From: Sceloporus undulatus
Lineage: Eukaryota > Chordata > Lepidosauria > Squamata > Phrynosomatidae
Direction of reading: 5' to 3'
DNA length: 64,000 bases
Assembly: GCF_019175285.1 (NCBI RefSeq)
Contig: NC_056524.1
Span: 102,129,351-102,193,350, forward strand
The notes beneath the pieces were generated by a model. It worked only from the letters and a program-made list of their open reading frames with translations, made no database searches and was not told where the DNA came from. A program made the translations under genes and the position numbers. This document shows, in pieces, positions 23,801 through 32,636 of the stretch (positions within the stretch are counted from its first letter, which is position 1; each line of letters starts with the position of its first letter).

Positions 23801-26800
23801 CTTAAGTGTCATTGAAAAAAAGGTCTTGAGGAAGTAAGACTGCTGACTATTTTGTATTAGAGTCAGGTGGGGTAATTGTCTGTAGATTGCTGGGGTTTTA
23901 TTTGGCATACCTAAGCAATTTTTTCTTATCTTTGCCTTTTTGTCATTCTGATAACTCTAGTATTTGATGCCCTTTTTAAAGAGCTGTCTTCAACTAGTAT
24001 TGCATCTGTAGAGGACTGATTACATAAGAGGCTCTGCTGATGTCATAGAACATTCTTATGCAGCAATGAAATATTCCCGGACACAAACCACCACACTTGA
24101 CTCAGGCCAATCTGGATTATTGGAAGGCAGCCCTGACTCAAGAAGGATGTGGTTAAACCCAATATTGCTAGCCAAGATAAACAGAGAGGGAGATCAGTTC
24201 AACTATCTTGATTTGTTTGCCACAGTTCTACAAGGATTGTATAATCATTACAGACACAAATAATGCAAAGTTTTGTATCATCTTAAAAACTAATGGCATT
24301 TTTATTTTTGTTCATTTGTTTCTGCATATGCTGTTTTATGTTCTGTAGTCCATTTAATTGTGCACATGATCAAGCAGGCTTCAGTCCATTGAAAGCTTAC
24401 ACAAACTCTATAAGATGTCCCAAGATTTTGCCCTACCTCACCTCACAAAATCACAGCTAAAGGCGCTTACCAAATTTAGATGCTGATTTTTCCAGCTACT
24501 TGCCAACATTCTCTTACAGAAAAGGATGGATGGAGAAGTGTTTACTTCTGAGACTTTGGCCTGTTACAGACAGCCAAAATAAAGCTGCTTCGAGTCACAG
24601 TGGAGGTATGGTGTTTCAATGATGCATGCGTCCTAAGAGTCCAGAAGTCGCACCAAAGCCATGCTCCAGCCCTAAGGACTGGAGTGTGGCTTTGGTGTGG
24701 ATTCTGGACTCTTAGGACGCATGCATCATTGAAACGCCATACTTCCACTGTGACTCGAAGCAGCTTTATTTTGGCTGTCTGTAACAGGCCTTAGAAATAT
24801 TGTGGGTTTTGGGGGGCTCTACTAGTCTGTGACCCTGTTTATATGACTGAAGCATAATTCTCACTTTAATATAAACAGTGTATGGTATTTAATATAATTC
24901 CTTCAGAGAAATTATGGGATCTACTGACTTTTCTTTGCCTCACCATAACACACTATAAGTGGCTTTCTGATTTTCCTTCAAACCCCACTTCTCTGCTAGT
25001 GCTGCTTTTTTCTGTGAGGTCTATACATGCTGCCAAACCTTATTCGTACCCTTGGGGTGGGTATTTGAAAAAGATTTGAGCAACCAACTGGTCAGTTGGT
25101 TTTGAATAATACTTTAGTATAGTAAAAGCATAAGTTTTATCAAAACATACATACAGACTGCGAATAGAGGATACAATTTAAGATTGTAATAAAGCAAAGT
25201 GACATAATAGGTAGTCATATGAGGCTCCCTGAATCTTGCAACACAGTGTGGAGTAAATGGAGTGCAAAGGTGGCTTCCATGTCAATGGGGCAGGTAAACC
25301 ACTTTGATTTTCCTAAATCGGATAGCTTCCTTACAGCTACTTAAATCCTGGAATGGATTGCCTGATCTTTGCCGTGGACCATTGTTTGTGTTTCTGTTCT
25401 CAGGTTGGGAGATGACTGCAGTCATAACAGGTTGCTGTAGGCTCAGTGGCAAGCAGCCTTTGACCCTTGCCCTTGATAATTATTGACACAACAACAACAG
25501 CAACAACATTTATTTATAATGCCCTTTCCACCAAAGGGTGGTACATCAGAACATATACAATAAAAAAGAATGATAAAATACCCCACTATAAAATGCTAAA
25601 ATACTAAAATAATATACTAATATGCTAAAAACAAAACAAACAAAATTCTCACCAGTCGCTACCTATCTTGGCCACCTTAGGTGCACTCAGCAACCTAATC
25701 TGGTGAATCAAAGAGGAAGGTCTGCAGTCCTTTATGAAAGTGAATCAGATCTTCCTCCAGCCAGAGTTGCAAAGTAAGACTGTTCCACAAATGTAAACCC
25801 TCATAGTCTTGACAGAGCTGTATGCATGGCAGAACTGCCAATGAAGTATGCAGAATGAAGGAGTGGTGCTATTCATTGCTGCACAACATACAGCTCTGTT
25901 TCTCTTAACCTCTGATTTTCTTTTTAAAACAGATTCTCGACTGACCATCCCATGTAAAGTGTTTGTTGGAGCAAACAGCCATACTTATACTGATGTCTGG
26001 TGGCTAGCCAACAAAAGTTATATTGGTACAATGTATAAACAGGGGCGAGTTACAGAAGGCGAACCTCTGTAAGTACTGTTGAAAACGCATGCTATGTTTT
26101 CCTTCCCAGTTGGTAACTTCATAAAAGTCATCAGCTTCAACCTTACTTTCTGTCAGGTAGATGCAACGATTACCTCAGTGAAGTATGGAACAGATCCCAT
26201 TTGGAAAGAATGTGGAGAAAGTGATACTTGCCACATCATAAAACAACATTTGAGACCTCTTTAAACATATATCCAGTAGTAAAAGTGTGACCCTTAGGCT
26301 GCATGCAGGCCTTGAGATCTCAAACTGCAGCCCTTGAAACCCTGCATAGCTCCAAGGCCCCTGATATATTTTTTGCCCCCAAATAGCTCAAAATAGATGA
26401 ATCCATATCCACCCTGCAATATAGGCCCCATATAGAGAGGCCAAAATAAAGCTACTTTGGGTCACTTTGGAGGTATTCTGTGTAAATAATGCATGTGTCC
26501 TAAGAATCCAGAAGCCATGCCAAAGCCATGCTCTAGTCCTAAGGACTGGAGCATGGCTTTAGCGCAGCTTCCGGACTCTTACGATGCATGCATCATTTAA
26601 ACAGCATACCTCCAAAGCAGCTTTATTTTGGCTTCTCTATATGGGGCCATAGAGTGATAATAACTACACCCCAAGGTTCTCTCTCTGAACTTCATTCCCT
26701 GCATGGAATTTTGAACATGGTTTTTCGTGACTAGGGATGATGCCAGATTTAATCGAATATATATGGAGAACTTGCTGTTCTCAATGCAATACAGATAGGT

Positions 26801-28976
26801 TTATTAGTGAAATAAGTATGCTCTCATGTACTGTACTGCAAAATTGCTGCAGCTAGGGATGTTTTCATCTCTATCTATCTATCTATCTATCTATCTAATA
26901 TAATATAATCCTGTAAATTGCTCTTTCTCATTTTAGAAAATTTTTAGAAAATGACAACAATTACGTTGAGGTGCCACTGATTTTTGACTCTGTCAAGGAA
27001 ATGGATTTCAATACAGATTTTACGTGTGTTGCTCAGAATAGACTTGGGCATCAAGTGCAGGCAACACAAGTCAAGCCGGAAGGTATCTGTCTTTGTACAA
27101 CTACAATTGTTGCCACAATTGTAATTTGTGGCTGTGGGTTTAGCTCATCAGATTTATTACTGGAATCATTGCCCCACCATTTATTGCACATAATTACAGT
27201 TATATATCAATTGCATTTATGCAATGTTTAGTGGGGTTATTAAGCTTTCAAATTCTTGTGGTGGGTCTGCAGTTCTTACCTTTCAACTCATCTGTGATTG
27301 AACCCTTTCAGAGTATCATTTTGCCTGTATCTGGAAACAAGATGAAGGCTAGCCTCACTCCAAGTCTACCAGTATCTCCTGGGCTATGTCATGCACATAG
27401 ATGTATTAATAGATTTCTCACCATTTGGTTATAGATTTCCATTTCACATTTCAACCCAGTCTTCCATAAAGAGAAGGGAAAGAAGAAGAAAAACAAAAGA
27501 AAGGCAAAAGATGCACATGTTTAGTTGACCAATATTGCCAAGGGCCAGTTAGGTGCATTACCTCTTAGTTTTGTCACTTGGGTTTCTCTTTGGTTGGGCT
27601 CCATATCACATTCAAAATATGTGAAAGCACTAATCATGTGGGTCACTCAGGTGATTTGGTTCTGGATCCTTTGGTTAGTTCCAAATAGAGGCACAGAATC
27701 AATAGGACTTGTCTGTATTGAATTCCCAAATTACATTAAAAATTGGGGAAAAAATGGAGGATTGACACAAGTTGAATTACCATGTTCCCAGTTATTTTTG
27801 TATGGGGCTAACAATGAGATTTAGGCCATAGCTTTCCAGGCCAACATGGCATCCAGCATATAATAACGGTTACAAATATATTGCCAAAGTAATTTAAATA
27901 CCAAATAAATACTAGACTCTTCAGACGTAGTGCCTAAGAACACTTGCACACTATACAACAGTGCTATATTCCACTTTCATTGCCAGAGCTGCATCCTACA
28001 GCATCCTTGGATATGCAGTTTGTTTAATCAGCTTCTAGGGCTCTCTGGCTGAGAATTTTAAATTGCCATTCCTAAACTGCAAATCAAGGATTCTGTAGGA
28101 CAACCATAGGGCAAAAACCATAGACTGGAATAATTGTGCTATAATTGTCTAGCATGAAAGGCCCTACCTCAGACTAGCATCCCCTACGGTGGTGTTGCAG
28201 AGTGCAAACAGTCCTTCATACCCAATGTGCACCTAAATTTTTGTGTGAAATTTGCCTAAAATTCATCAAAAGTCCCTGAAAGCAATGTTGAAAATACCCC
28301 CATTCCCACACAAGATTGAAAACTGGCTGAAAATGGAAAGTGGAGTTTGCTTCTGAATAAAAGAAAAAGATCTTAAACGGCAGGTTATGTATTTAATACA
28401 GTGTATAGTTAATATTTGCTGGCCGCTTTGTTGAGTGTGAGGCACAATTTATCAGTCTCCCTCCCAGTCTTGGGTGGGTCCTGATTGGGTCACATCTTAA
28501 CATTATTGTTGACTGGTGAGTTTCTACCCTGTTTACTGAATAAGAGACTGCACTATTCTTTGCTGCACGTGGGATGCTGGAGAAGACTGCCTTTGCCCTG
28601 ATCTAGTGGGGCTGCTCTTGCTTCATAATCTTCTGCATGTTAACAAAATTTCTTTTTGCAAGGATAGAATATTCTTCCTGGTTCTTGTTTATCTTTTGTG
28701 CAACTTTCCATTTCTGGGAACAGACTGCTCTGTTTGAGGAGGATGGGATAGTTAGACAAATAATACCCTTGCTCCCTGATTTAGACTGAGTGAAGTTCAA
28801 CACCTAATTTTGTGACTGAGTTTTTCTTTTCTCTTTTTATAGACCGCCCTTTGTCTTGGTATGTGGCAGTCATCCCTGTAGCTTTAGCTGCTGCAGTTGT
28901 GGGAGGAGTGTGTATGTATAGATGCTGGAGGCAAAGATATGCCCGAGGATATACTCTAGCTCCTGCTCAGTCCTAA
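11804..28976 (+). CDS. IL1R2: Interleukin-1 receptor type 2 (decoy receptor), eight coding exons
   Basis: Eight exons (11767-11897, 12013-12271, 14361-14532, 16499-16673, 22335-22400, 25933-26068, 26937-27082, 28843-28976) have AG/GT borders and join in phase into about 393 residues, close to the 398 of human IL1R2. Counting from 11804, Ig1 has Cys56 and Cys115 (DSGEYIC), Ig2 ends in DDSGFYTC near 211, Ig3 has LTIPCKVF (Cys263) and DFTC (331), and the membrane helix is about 355-376. The tail is about 18 residues, far too short for a TIR domain. In known vertebrates this protein binds IL-1 at the cell surface without signalling and so acts as a decoy; that role is inferred here from family and architecture. 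Several N-glycosylation sequons are visible (NLT, NGS, NST, NIT, NKS). Segments such as SAF-x-x-QP, EVPLIFD and GRVTEG match human IL1R2 from memory. The start codon is unresolved. Confidence 0.93.
12013..12271 (+). CDS. IL1R2: IL1R2 exon: first Ig domain
   Basis: Bounded by TTTTGTAG| and CAAAG|GTAGGC. It encodes NCQDHTIHF through GEPVVLNCP, NLTWYKNGS and the Ig F-strand motif DSGEYICTQ. The DxGxYxC motif and the WYKN strand are standard for the IL-1 receptor family, and GEPVVLNCP parallels human GEPVALRCP. Entry is phase 1 and exit phase 2. Confidence 0.95.
12272..13348. other. IL1R2 intron, no feature recognised
   Basis: Unique-looking intron sequence without recognised repeats. Confidence 0.6.
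13349..13398. repeat. (TA)n microsatellite
   Basis: About 23 TA units inside an IL1R2 intron. Confidence 0.98.
13398..13545 (-). mobile_element. tRNA SINE, minus orientation
   Basis: It reads AGCTGAGAGAATGTGGTATG, AAGATCACCCAATGGGTTTC and CTTAAACCACTACACTATGC, the reverse of a tRNA-SINE. It is flanked by the (TA)n run and a (TG)n(CG)n run at 13546-13575. Confidence 0.7.
13600..14355. other. IL1R2 intron, no feature recognised
   Basis: Unremarkable intron sequence ending at the acceptor of the 14361 exon. Confidence 0.55.
14361..14532 (+). CDS. IL1R2: IL1R2 exon: end of Ig1 and start of Ig2
   Basis: The acceptor is CTTCCCGCAG| and the donor AAG|GTACAA. It encodes NSTYCSDVSLHL, then ISYPQKAF and HLVCPDLEDF, ending in RWYK at a phase-0 boundary. 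Human IL1R2 has the matching NASYCDKMSIEL, ISYPQ, VLVCPDLSEF and QWYK, so the assignment is secure. Confidence 0.95.
14759..14808. repeat. (AAT)n microsatellite
   Basis: About 16 AAT units in an IL1R2 intron. Confidence 0.97.
15700..16215. mobile_element. DNA-transposon copy related to 2320-2620
   Basis: It starts with ACACCAGGTGACACCTAAAG and ends GCACCAGGTGACACCAACCC. It shares GTGACACCATTGTTCTTC and GTGAAGCTCAGTGGGAGGAG with the 2.3-kb copy, and carries an AT-rich interior and a G11 run at 16158. Confidence 0.6.
16229..16290 (-). pseudogene. 5S rRNA-like fragment (probably a SINE head)
   Basis: The sequence GCTCCCATCCAAGTACTAAC followed by CAGGGCTGACCCTGCTTAG is the reverse complement of the highly conserved 5S rRNA region CTAAGCAGGGTC...GTTAGTACTTGGATGGGAG, and is preceded by GCCTATAGCACCCGG, matching the 5S 3' end. 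It is a short pseudogene piece, not a 5S gene. A similar fragment at 47876-47925 is joined to a Sauria-like SINE body. Confidence 0.85.
16499..16673 (+). CDS. IL1R2: IL1R2 exon: second half of Ig2
   Basis: The acceptor is TTGTTTTAG| and the donor CTTG|GTAATG. It encodes DSTLLNIDNKKF, then TKGTNYLTIL, the F-strand MDDSGFYTCQM and KYNITRTIQLQIL. This parallels human KDSLLLDKDNEKF, RGTTHLLV and QYNITRSIELRI. The exon ends in phase 1. Confidence 0.95.
16920..17085. mobile_element. hAT-like MITE (GGATGGAGAATATGTAGTC type), degenerate
   Basis: The halves CTTCCAAAGGTTTTCAGATG and CACATCCGAAGGACCAAATA flank CACCTCCCATGATCCC and CATGCTGGCTAGTGC, the layout of a common palindromic reptile MITE with an 'actacaactcccat' core. 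Confidence 0.5.
17219..17256 (-). pseudogene. U2 snRNA 5'-end retro-insertion with target duplication
   Basis: On the minus strand this reads GCTTCTTGGCCTTTTGGCTA then AGATCAAGTGTAGTA, matching the first 38 or so bases of vertebrate U2 snRNA with two C-to-T differences. It is flanked by the direct repeat ATGTCACAATATA (17208-17220 and 17257-17269). Only the 5' end is present and there is no poly(A). This fits the known class of 3'-truncated snRNA pseudogenes inserted by reverse transcription. Confidence 0.9.
17270..19200. other. IL1R2 intron, mostly without recognisable features
   Basis: A purine-rich AAAGAAAG tract lies near 17570-17600, and a short hAT-like piece TTTGGACTGGAGCTTCCAGA near 18155. 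No exon or other feature is supported. Confidence 0.5.
19207..19350. mobile_element. hAT-like palindromic MITE
   Basis: GTGGTTCCCTAACTTTGGTC and CCCAGGTGTTTTGGGCTTTA are mirrored by AAGTCCAAAACACCTGGATG and TCAAAGTTTGGAAGCTACTG. This is the classic foldback MITE with CAGTGGTTCCCAAC termini. Confidence 0.8.
19395..19532. mobile_element. Short TIR element, CAGGGACGTAGCC family, copy 1
   Basis: It begins CAGGGACGTAGCCAGG, has a G run and GGTCCAGACTAAGTGCCACC, and ends CAGCTATGTCCCTG. No flanking 7-bp duplication directly abuts this copy. Confidence 0.8.
19565..19830. mobile_element. CpG-rich MITE with GGATCC-containing end
   Basis: It contains GGCGCGCCATACGCAGCC, CCCATTGTTTCCAATGGGG and TAAGGCAAGGACGGACTGTA. 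The end resembles the partial element at 63964-64000 (ACAGTTGGCC...GGGGATCCATTCCAG). Long frames here are an effect of the high GC content. Confidence 0.55.
19830..20455. other. IL1R2 intron, no clear feature
   Basis: AT-rich, with a weak palindromic MITE-like piece (TACAGTTCCCAGAATTCC) near 20320. Confidence 0.4.
20458..20700 (+). mobile_element. Sauria-type tRNA SINE, plus orientation
   Basis: It reads GTAGTGGTTTGGGTGTTGGA, TGAAACCCAGTGTGTGACC, CTTGCCAAGAAAACCCC and GGCACACAACAACAACAAC, the typical head, body and (CAA)n tail. Confidence 0.92.
20765..21110. mobile_element. Palindromic MITE copies, degenerate
   Basis: TAGAAATAATGCAGTTTGAC, GATTTGTAGTTTTGTGAGGC and ATCCCAGGATTCCACAGAAT mark the family also seen at 42973 and 46505. 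A second partial copy follows from about 20985. Confidence 0.65.
21350..21585 (-). mobile_element. Old MIR-like tRNA SINE, minus orientation
   Basis: TATCCTCACAACAGCCCTGT, CCCAAGGTTACCCAATG and AACTATTACACTATACTAG are the reverse of a tRNA-SINE with the central 'gtgaggtag' type domain. Confidence 0.65.
21590..22330. other. IL1R2 intron, no feature recognised
   Basis: No repeat family recognised. The stretch ends at the acceptor of the 22335 exon. Confidence 0.5.
22335..22400 (+). CDS. IL1R2: IL1R2 small linker exon between Ig2 and Ig3
   Basis: Bounded by TTGCTAG| and CTTG|GTAAGA, 66 bases, phase 1 in and out. It encodes QKKKSIPMIVYPTQKVTLAVL, the lysine-rich linker and first strand of Ig3. 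Human has KKKKEETIPVIISPLKTISASL here. The preceding intron is about 5.7 kb, the longest of the gene. Confidence 0.9.
22401..23163. other. IL1R2 intron, no clear feature
   Basis: A short MITE-like piece (AACTATAACTCTCACCC, GCTGGCCATGCTGGCACAAT) lies near 22560-22600. Otherwise unremarkable. Confidence 0.45.
23171..23334. mobile_element. Short TIR element, CAGGGACGTAGCC family, copy 2, with 7-bp duplication
   Basis: A 164-bp element with ends CAGGGACATAGCC and CTAGCTATGTCCCTG, flanked on both sides by TCTGAGA (23164-23170 and 23335-23341). Its interior is the reverse of copy 1. Confidence 0.9.
23607..23805 (-). mobile_element. Sauria-type tRNA SINE, minus orientation
   Basis: GTTGTTGTGTGCTTTCAAGT, GACTTGCCCAAGGTCACCCA and CAAACCCTGGTCTCC are the reversed SINE. 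Confidence 0.9.
23810..24555. other. IL1R2 intron, no feature recognised
   Basis: Ordinary intron sequence. Confidence 0.5.
24558..24790. mobile_element. Near-perfect 233-bp palindromic MITE
   Basis: The left arm GGCCTGTTACAGACAGCC... through CATGCTCCAG is repeated inverted to the right end GGCTGTCTGTAACAGGCC with only a few mismatches over about 110 bases. The loop is about 10 bases near 24670-24680. Related, more diverged copies lie at 26423-26649 and 60825-61018. Confidence 0.95.
24795..25485. other. IL1R2 intron, no feature recognised
   Basis: Ordinary intron sequence. Confidence 0.5.
25488..25700 (-). mobile_element. LINE/SINE 3' tail fragment, minus orientation
   Basis: AACAACATTTATTTATAATG and CCCTTTCCACCAAAGGGTGG resemble the reverse of an L2-type LINE 3' end, preceded by a (CAA)n run. 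Confidence 0.45.
25933..26068 (+). CDS. IL1R2: IL1R2 exon: first half of Ig3
   Basis: The acceptor is TTTTTAAAACAG| and the donor CCTCT|GTAAGT. It encodes SRLTIPCKVFVGANS, DVWWLANKSYIG and GRVTEGEP, all close to human SRLTIPCKVFLGTGT, MLWWTANDTHI and GRVTEG. It starts in phase 1 and leaves in phase 2. Confidence 0.95.
26423..26649. mobile_element. Palindromic MITE related to 24558-24790
   Basis: Ends GGCCCCATATAGAGAGGCC and GGCTTCTCTATATGGGGCC are inverted. GCATGTGTCCTAAGAATCC and GGACTCTTACGATGCATGC mirror each other. Arms are more diverged than in the 24.6-kb copy. Confidence 0.9.
26869..26898. repeat. (ATCT)n microsatellite
   Basis: About seven ATCT units shortly upstream of the acceptor of the 26937 exon. 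Confidence 0.95.
26937..27082 (+). CDS. IL1R2: IL1R2 exon: second half of Ig3
   Basis: Bounded by CTCATTTTAG| and GGAAG|GTATCT. It encodes LENDNNYVEVPLIFDSV, then FNTDFTCVAQNRLG and the stalk. The EVPLIFD and DFxCV motifs are shared with human IL1R2. An (ATCT)n microsatellite lies about 40 bases upstream of the acceptor. The exon leaves in phase 1. Confidence 0.95.
27083..27940. other. IL1R2 intron, no feature recognised
   Basis: No repeat or second exon supported. Confidence 0.5.
27945..28172. mobile_element. Degenerate palindromic MITE
   Basis: CACTATACAACAGTGCTATA and GGAATAATTGTGCTATAATT, with CTGCATCCTACAGCATCC and GGATTCTGTAGGACAACC inside, form imperfect inverted arms. Confidence 0.6.
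28843..28976 (+). CDS. IL1R2: IL1R2 last coding exon: membrane helix and short tail
   Basis: The acceptor is CTCTTTTTATAG|. The exon encodes DRPLSWYVAVIPVALAAAVV and GGVCMYRCW, a single membrane helix with a basic cytoplasmic stop-transfer (RCWRQRYAR), and ends with TLAPAQS and TAA at 28974. The tail is about 18 residues, shorter than the 29 of human IL1R2, and has no TIR domain, as expected for the decoy type. Confidence 0.93.
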
Positions 28977-29754
28977 AGAACAACATTTTCTTTAATTTCC
29001 CAAAAACATATCAGAAGATCTGCTGGCTGAAACTAGAAATTCTGAAGAAATGGAGTAGTAACTTTGACAGAAAACCCAGACACTATTTCTTACAATGGTA
29101 AAAATACAATTGACTAAAAACATTGCAGTTTCTTGCCTTTAGTTGTACTTTCCCAAACCCTGCTAAATAAGATGGACTTCCTCATCTTATTTAATGGTTA
29201 AGCCTGGAAGAAGAACTTTTCATATAGAAACATCTTGCAGAGACTATGTTTAAAATTAGGAACATGGAATTAACACCACCATCAACAACAAATGTAGATC
29301 AGATTCAAAGTAGTGATGAAAAGAATATGAAATATTTGAAAATGGTCAAAACTCATATTTTTCAAGTGTTGAAAAACCCCGATGAGAAGAATCCTGGAAG
29401 GACAATAATTTTCACAGTTTGGGACTTATTATGCACAAAATTTGCATGTGGTTGTTTTGCTCAGGAAACAACATTGTATGATACTTCTAGCTAAACTACC
29501 CAAATTGATTTATCTGTTCTTCCACTGACTCTCCTGATGGTCCTTTGGAACTAATTTGATCTGTACTGACCCTTGGTTATAGAATTGGGAACTACGTATA
29601 TTGTGTTGGGAATATTGTACTGTTATTTGATGGTTATGTGTAATTTTAGCAGGAGATGGGAGGGTAAGGGGATTAGGGTAATTTTACTATTGTCTGTATA
29701 TTCATTTGATTGGATGGCTGTTACCCGCCCAGATCCCATAAGGGAGGGGCAGGA

Positions 29755-29791
<37 letters not shown>

Positions 29792-30506
29792 TCTACATTT
29801 CCTGCGCAGGGATTTATTCTGTGTAAAATTTGCACATAGTTCATTTCTATAGAAAACACTGTTTTATGCTCAGAAAACAGCATTTCTGATTATTTTTTAG
29901 CACTTTTGTGCCTAGGAAATGCTGTTTTCTTTGCAAAACAACCATGTGTAAATTTTGTGCAGCGGAAGTCTCAAATTACGAATAGCCTGGAAACACTGAT
30001 TTTCAGAGAGTTTCTCAGAACAGGAAGAAAATCACTGAAATTACTCATTGCTATAGTTGCAAAGAAACCTAGTGAAGAATTACACCCCAACTTCAAAAGG
30101 AGGTTAGGCTAGTAGAAAGAGCTACTGTACTCTTTTCTTTTCTATGTTCCATTGCTCCTGCATCACAAATTACCTTTGAATTTTCTCTCAGTACCAAAAT
30201 CAGTTTGTTATAAGGCAATGGGTGCTAATAGACTCTAGAAATAAATTTCTCAGATATTTGAATCCTGACAAATGCATACAATGTCATGTTCTATATTGTC
30301 TTAGAGAGATTTGTTAGCACTTTAACTATATATTCAATAATTAAGGAGCATGTACTGTAGGAGACCCCTGGGATTTTTTCTAGTGGATATACTTAAATAT
30401 TTGAAAAGGTTATATTAAAAGCCTTTAAAATTAGTTCTGAAAAACAGAGGTGCACCAGAGACAAAGGTGAAATATCTTTTTGCAATGATTGCTTTTGTGA
30501 AATAAA
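28977..30506 (+). other. Likely IL1R2 3' untranslated region
   Basis: There is no convincing reading frame after the stop codon. AATAAA signals occur at 30240 and 30501, so the transcript may end near 30.26 or 30.52 kb. The stretch includes an L2-like LINE 3' tail with an (ATT)n run. The extent is inferred only from the poly(A) signals. Confidence 0.4.
29620..29797 (+). mobile_element. L2-like LINE 3' end with (ATT)n tail
   Basis: GTTACCCGCCCAGATCCCAT followed by AAGGGAGGGGCAGGATATTA and about 12 ATT units is the standard 3' end of reptile L2-type LINEs. Confidence 0.7.
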
Positions 30507-30556
30507 AGAATAAGAAAGGAAGGAAAGAAGGGAAGGAGGGAGGAAGGGATGGAGGA
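30507..30556. repeat. Purine-rich GGAA tract
   Basis: AGAAAGGAAGGAAAGAAGGG and a continuing purine run just after an AATAAA signal. Confidence 0.85.
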
Positions 30557-30744
30557 CAGTTTTCATTCATGCCTATGACTTTCACCCATGCCAAAGACTG
30601 GTGTCATAGCGTGCATACACTGTGCCTTTACATAGACTTCTCCATTATTTACTCAGTGACCTCAGTCTACGTTGTTCCATTTTCAAAATATTTATTTAAT
30701 GACTGTGCATTAGTTGGATTGGAAAGTGTAAACAGATATAATTC

Positions 30745-30756
30745 ATGCTTGAGATG

Positions 30757-30798
<42 letters not shown>

Positions 30799-30900
30799 TG
30801 TTTTATTTATATACCGCTATTCCAAAGATCATAGCGGTGAACAGCAAGTAAGCTAATTAGCAAGTACACTGGTTTTGTTTTGCTTTGCTTTAGACCAGAA
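30745..30900 (-). mobile_element. LINE 3' tail, minus orientation, with (AAT)n
   Basis: (AAT)n at about 30757-30797, followed by TTTATTTATATACCGCTATT and AAAGATCATAGCGGTGAACA, the reverse of a 'gcggtatataaataaa' tail. Confidence 0.6.
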
Positions 30901-31680
30901 TCTCAGAATGAATAAAATACAACCATAATGTTAAGTTCTTTATGTTTTCAAGGGGGGCGGAGGAGGAGTGTGACAGAAGTCTAGCTTTATTTTGAATGGG
31001 AAAAATATCTACATTTGGCTCACTGGCTCACTTTCAATAAATGATGTGATCACTACTATAAATTACTTCTGGTCTCTTTTTGAAATCTCCAAATGCTACT
31101 GAATCATCTCTATATCCACCAAGGTGTTAGCTACTTTAAATAGATAGATTTGGATGTTTTAACTTTGTGGTTCTCAGGATCTACCAGCAGTCACTTAGAC
31201 CAACAAACAAACAAACTGGAAATCAGACATTTCTGGAAATGGGATATTGTTTTGAAAAATGGGATATTGTTATTATTAAATGGTGTTTATGTGGGGACCC
31301 TGCAATCTGCTCCTGAAGGTTTCCAGGAGCAGCATTTCACTCTATTTTCCAAAAAAGAAACATTAGTAGAACGTTTTTGGGCTTGAAAGATTAGATGTCT
31401 CTGCTCAGGCTGCATTTCCATGGTATCAAATTATGACTTAAAAAAAATTGGCACAAGGAGGATGTGGTCAGAGCCCTTTTTGTGACAGTGGAGGAAAGAC
31501 AGAAACCACAAACCCTTAGAGAATATGTTCTCACACAGTATTTGCATTTTTTAAAATTACTTCAGCCAAGAAAAAAAATAACAGTGTAATGATTCCAAGG
31601 TCATCTGCCAATGATTGTTTGCATATGTTAAACTTGGTCAGACTGAGATTCCTTCTGGATACAATAACATGCATGTTATA
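30900..31680. other. No gene seen
   Basis: Ordinary intergenic sequence between IL1R2 and the candidate peptide gene. Confidence 0.45.
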
Positions 31681-31684
31681 GAAC

Positions 31685-31852
31685 ATCTTATAGGCCGCAA
31701 TTTTATTTTATACTATTTTTTTGCTCAATTATTTTAATTGTTTTAATTTTTTTATTGTAAAGTTTTAAAACAATTTTATTTGTGATCTGCCTTGGGCCCC
31801 TTTCGGGGTGAAAGGTGGCATAGAAATGAAATGAAATGAATAAATAAAATAC
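31685..31852 (+). mobile_element. L2/CR1-like LINE 3' tail
   Basis: GATCTGCCTTGGGCCCCTTT followed by CGGGGTGAAAGGTGGCATAG and AAATGAATAAATAAAAT is a standard LINE 3' terminus. Confidence 0.7.
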
Positions 31853-31856
31853 CCTG

Positions 31857-31921
31857 TGCTAGGTTCAGTTTAGGGTACCCATAAATCAGAAATGACTTGT
31901 AGTAGGCACACAACAACAAAT
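31857..31921 (+). mobile_element. Sauria SINE 3' end fragment
   Basis: TTAGGGTACCCATAAATCAG and GGCACACAACAACAAATG are the end of the SINE. Confidence 0.75.
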
Positions 31922-31924
31922 GTT

Positions 31925-32635
31925 CCAAGACTGATGGCATCTTTAGCAAGAGCACTCCTGCTGAGGATATGAATTCCACTACTTCTAGTTTAATAGTAGA
32001 TTCACAATATCTTTGTAGTTAGAAGTCTATATACGATAACTTTAAAGCTGTACCTGACACAGGGAAAAGGAAAGAGCAAAAAATGATCACATGTCATTCA
32101 AAAGTTTGTCTGAGTTCATTTGCCATGTTGTGCAACTTTCTTGGTTTATGACGACACCTTCTGGCAGTGTGACCAGCCACAATTTCTGGTTTTATTCCAC
32201 CGTTTCCAGAGGATGTATGTACTTTATTGAGAGAGTTAAACAAATTTCTAACCCAAAAGTTTCTCTATTAGTGGTGCTATTTCCAAATGCAGAGGTTAAG
32301 GAAGAGAATAGCAGCAATGTATTATTTGCATCTGTCTCTCCACAGATTCCAGACACTGAGGAAGAGAGACTCCTTCCTACTGCTGTTGATGGAAAGTGAT
32401 TCTCTAGTCACTCTCCCATGTGGTTTCCACAGTAAAGTAAAATAAACAGACCAGACTGAGCATGTTTTCCTGGAAAAGGAATATTCCAGTTTTGTGCCAG
32501 AAAACTAATAGTTCTTCCATTTTTTAGTTTTGGAGTTTTGTGGTGCTGTGTCCCAATATATTGATGACACCCAATTCTATTTCTCCTTGCCATTGATTCC
32601 AAGGAAGCTGTCTTGGTACTGAATTTATTATATTC
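31925..32635. other. No supported gene
   Basis: An open stretch at 32091-32399 ends in IPDTEEERLLPTAVDGK but lacks an ATG at its start and supportive splice sites. I do not call it. Confidence 0.4.
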
Positions 32636-32636
32636 T

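Noticed and set aside
32091-32399. 102-codon open frame ending TEEERLLPTAVDGK
   Set aside because: It opens with a non-ATG codon, has no convincing splice context, and no recognised family.
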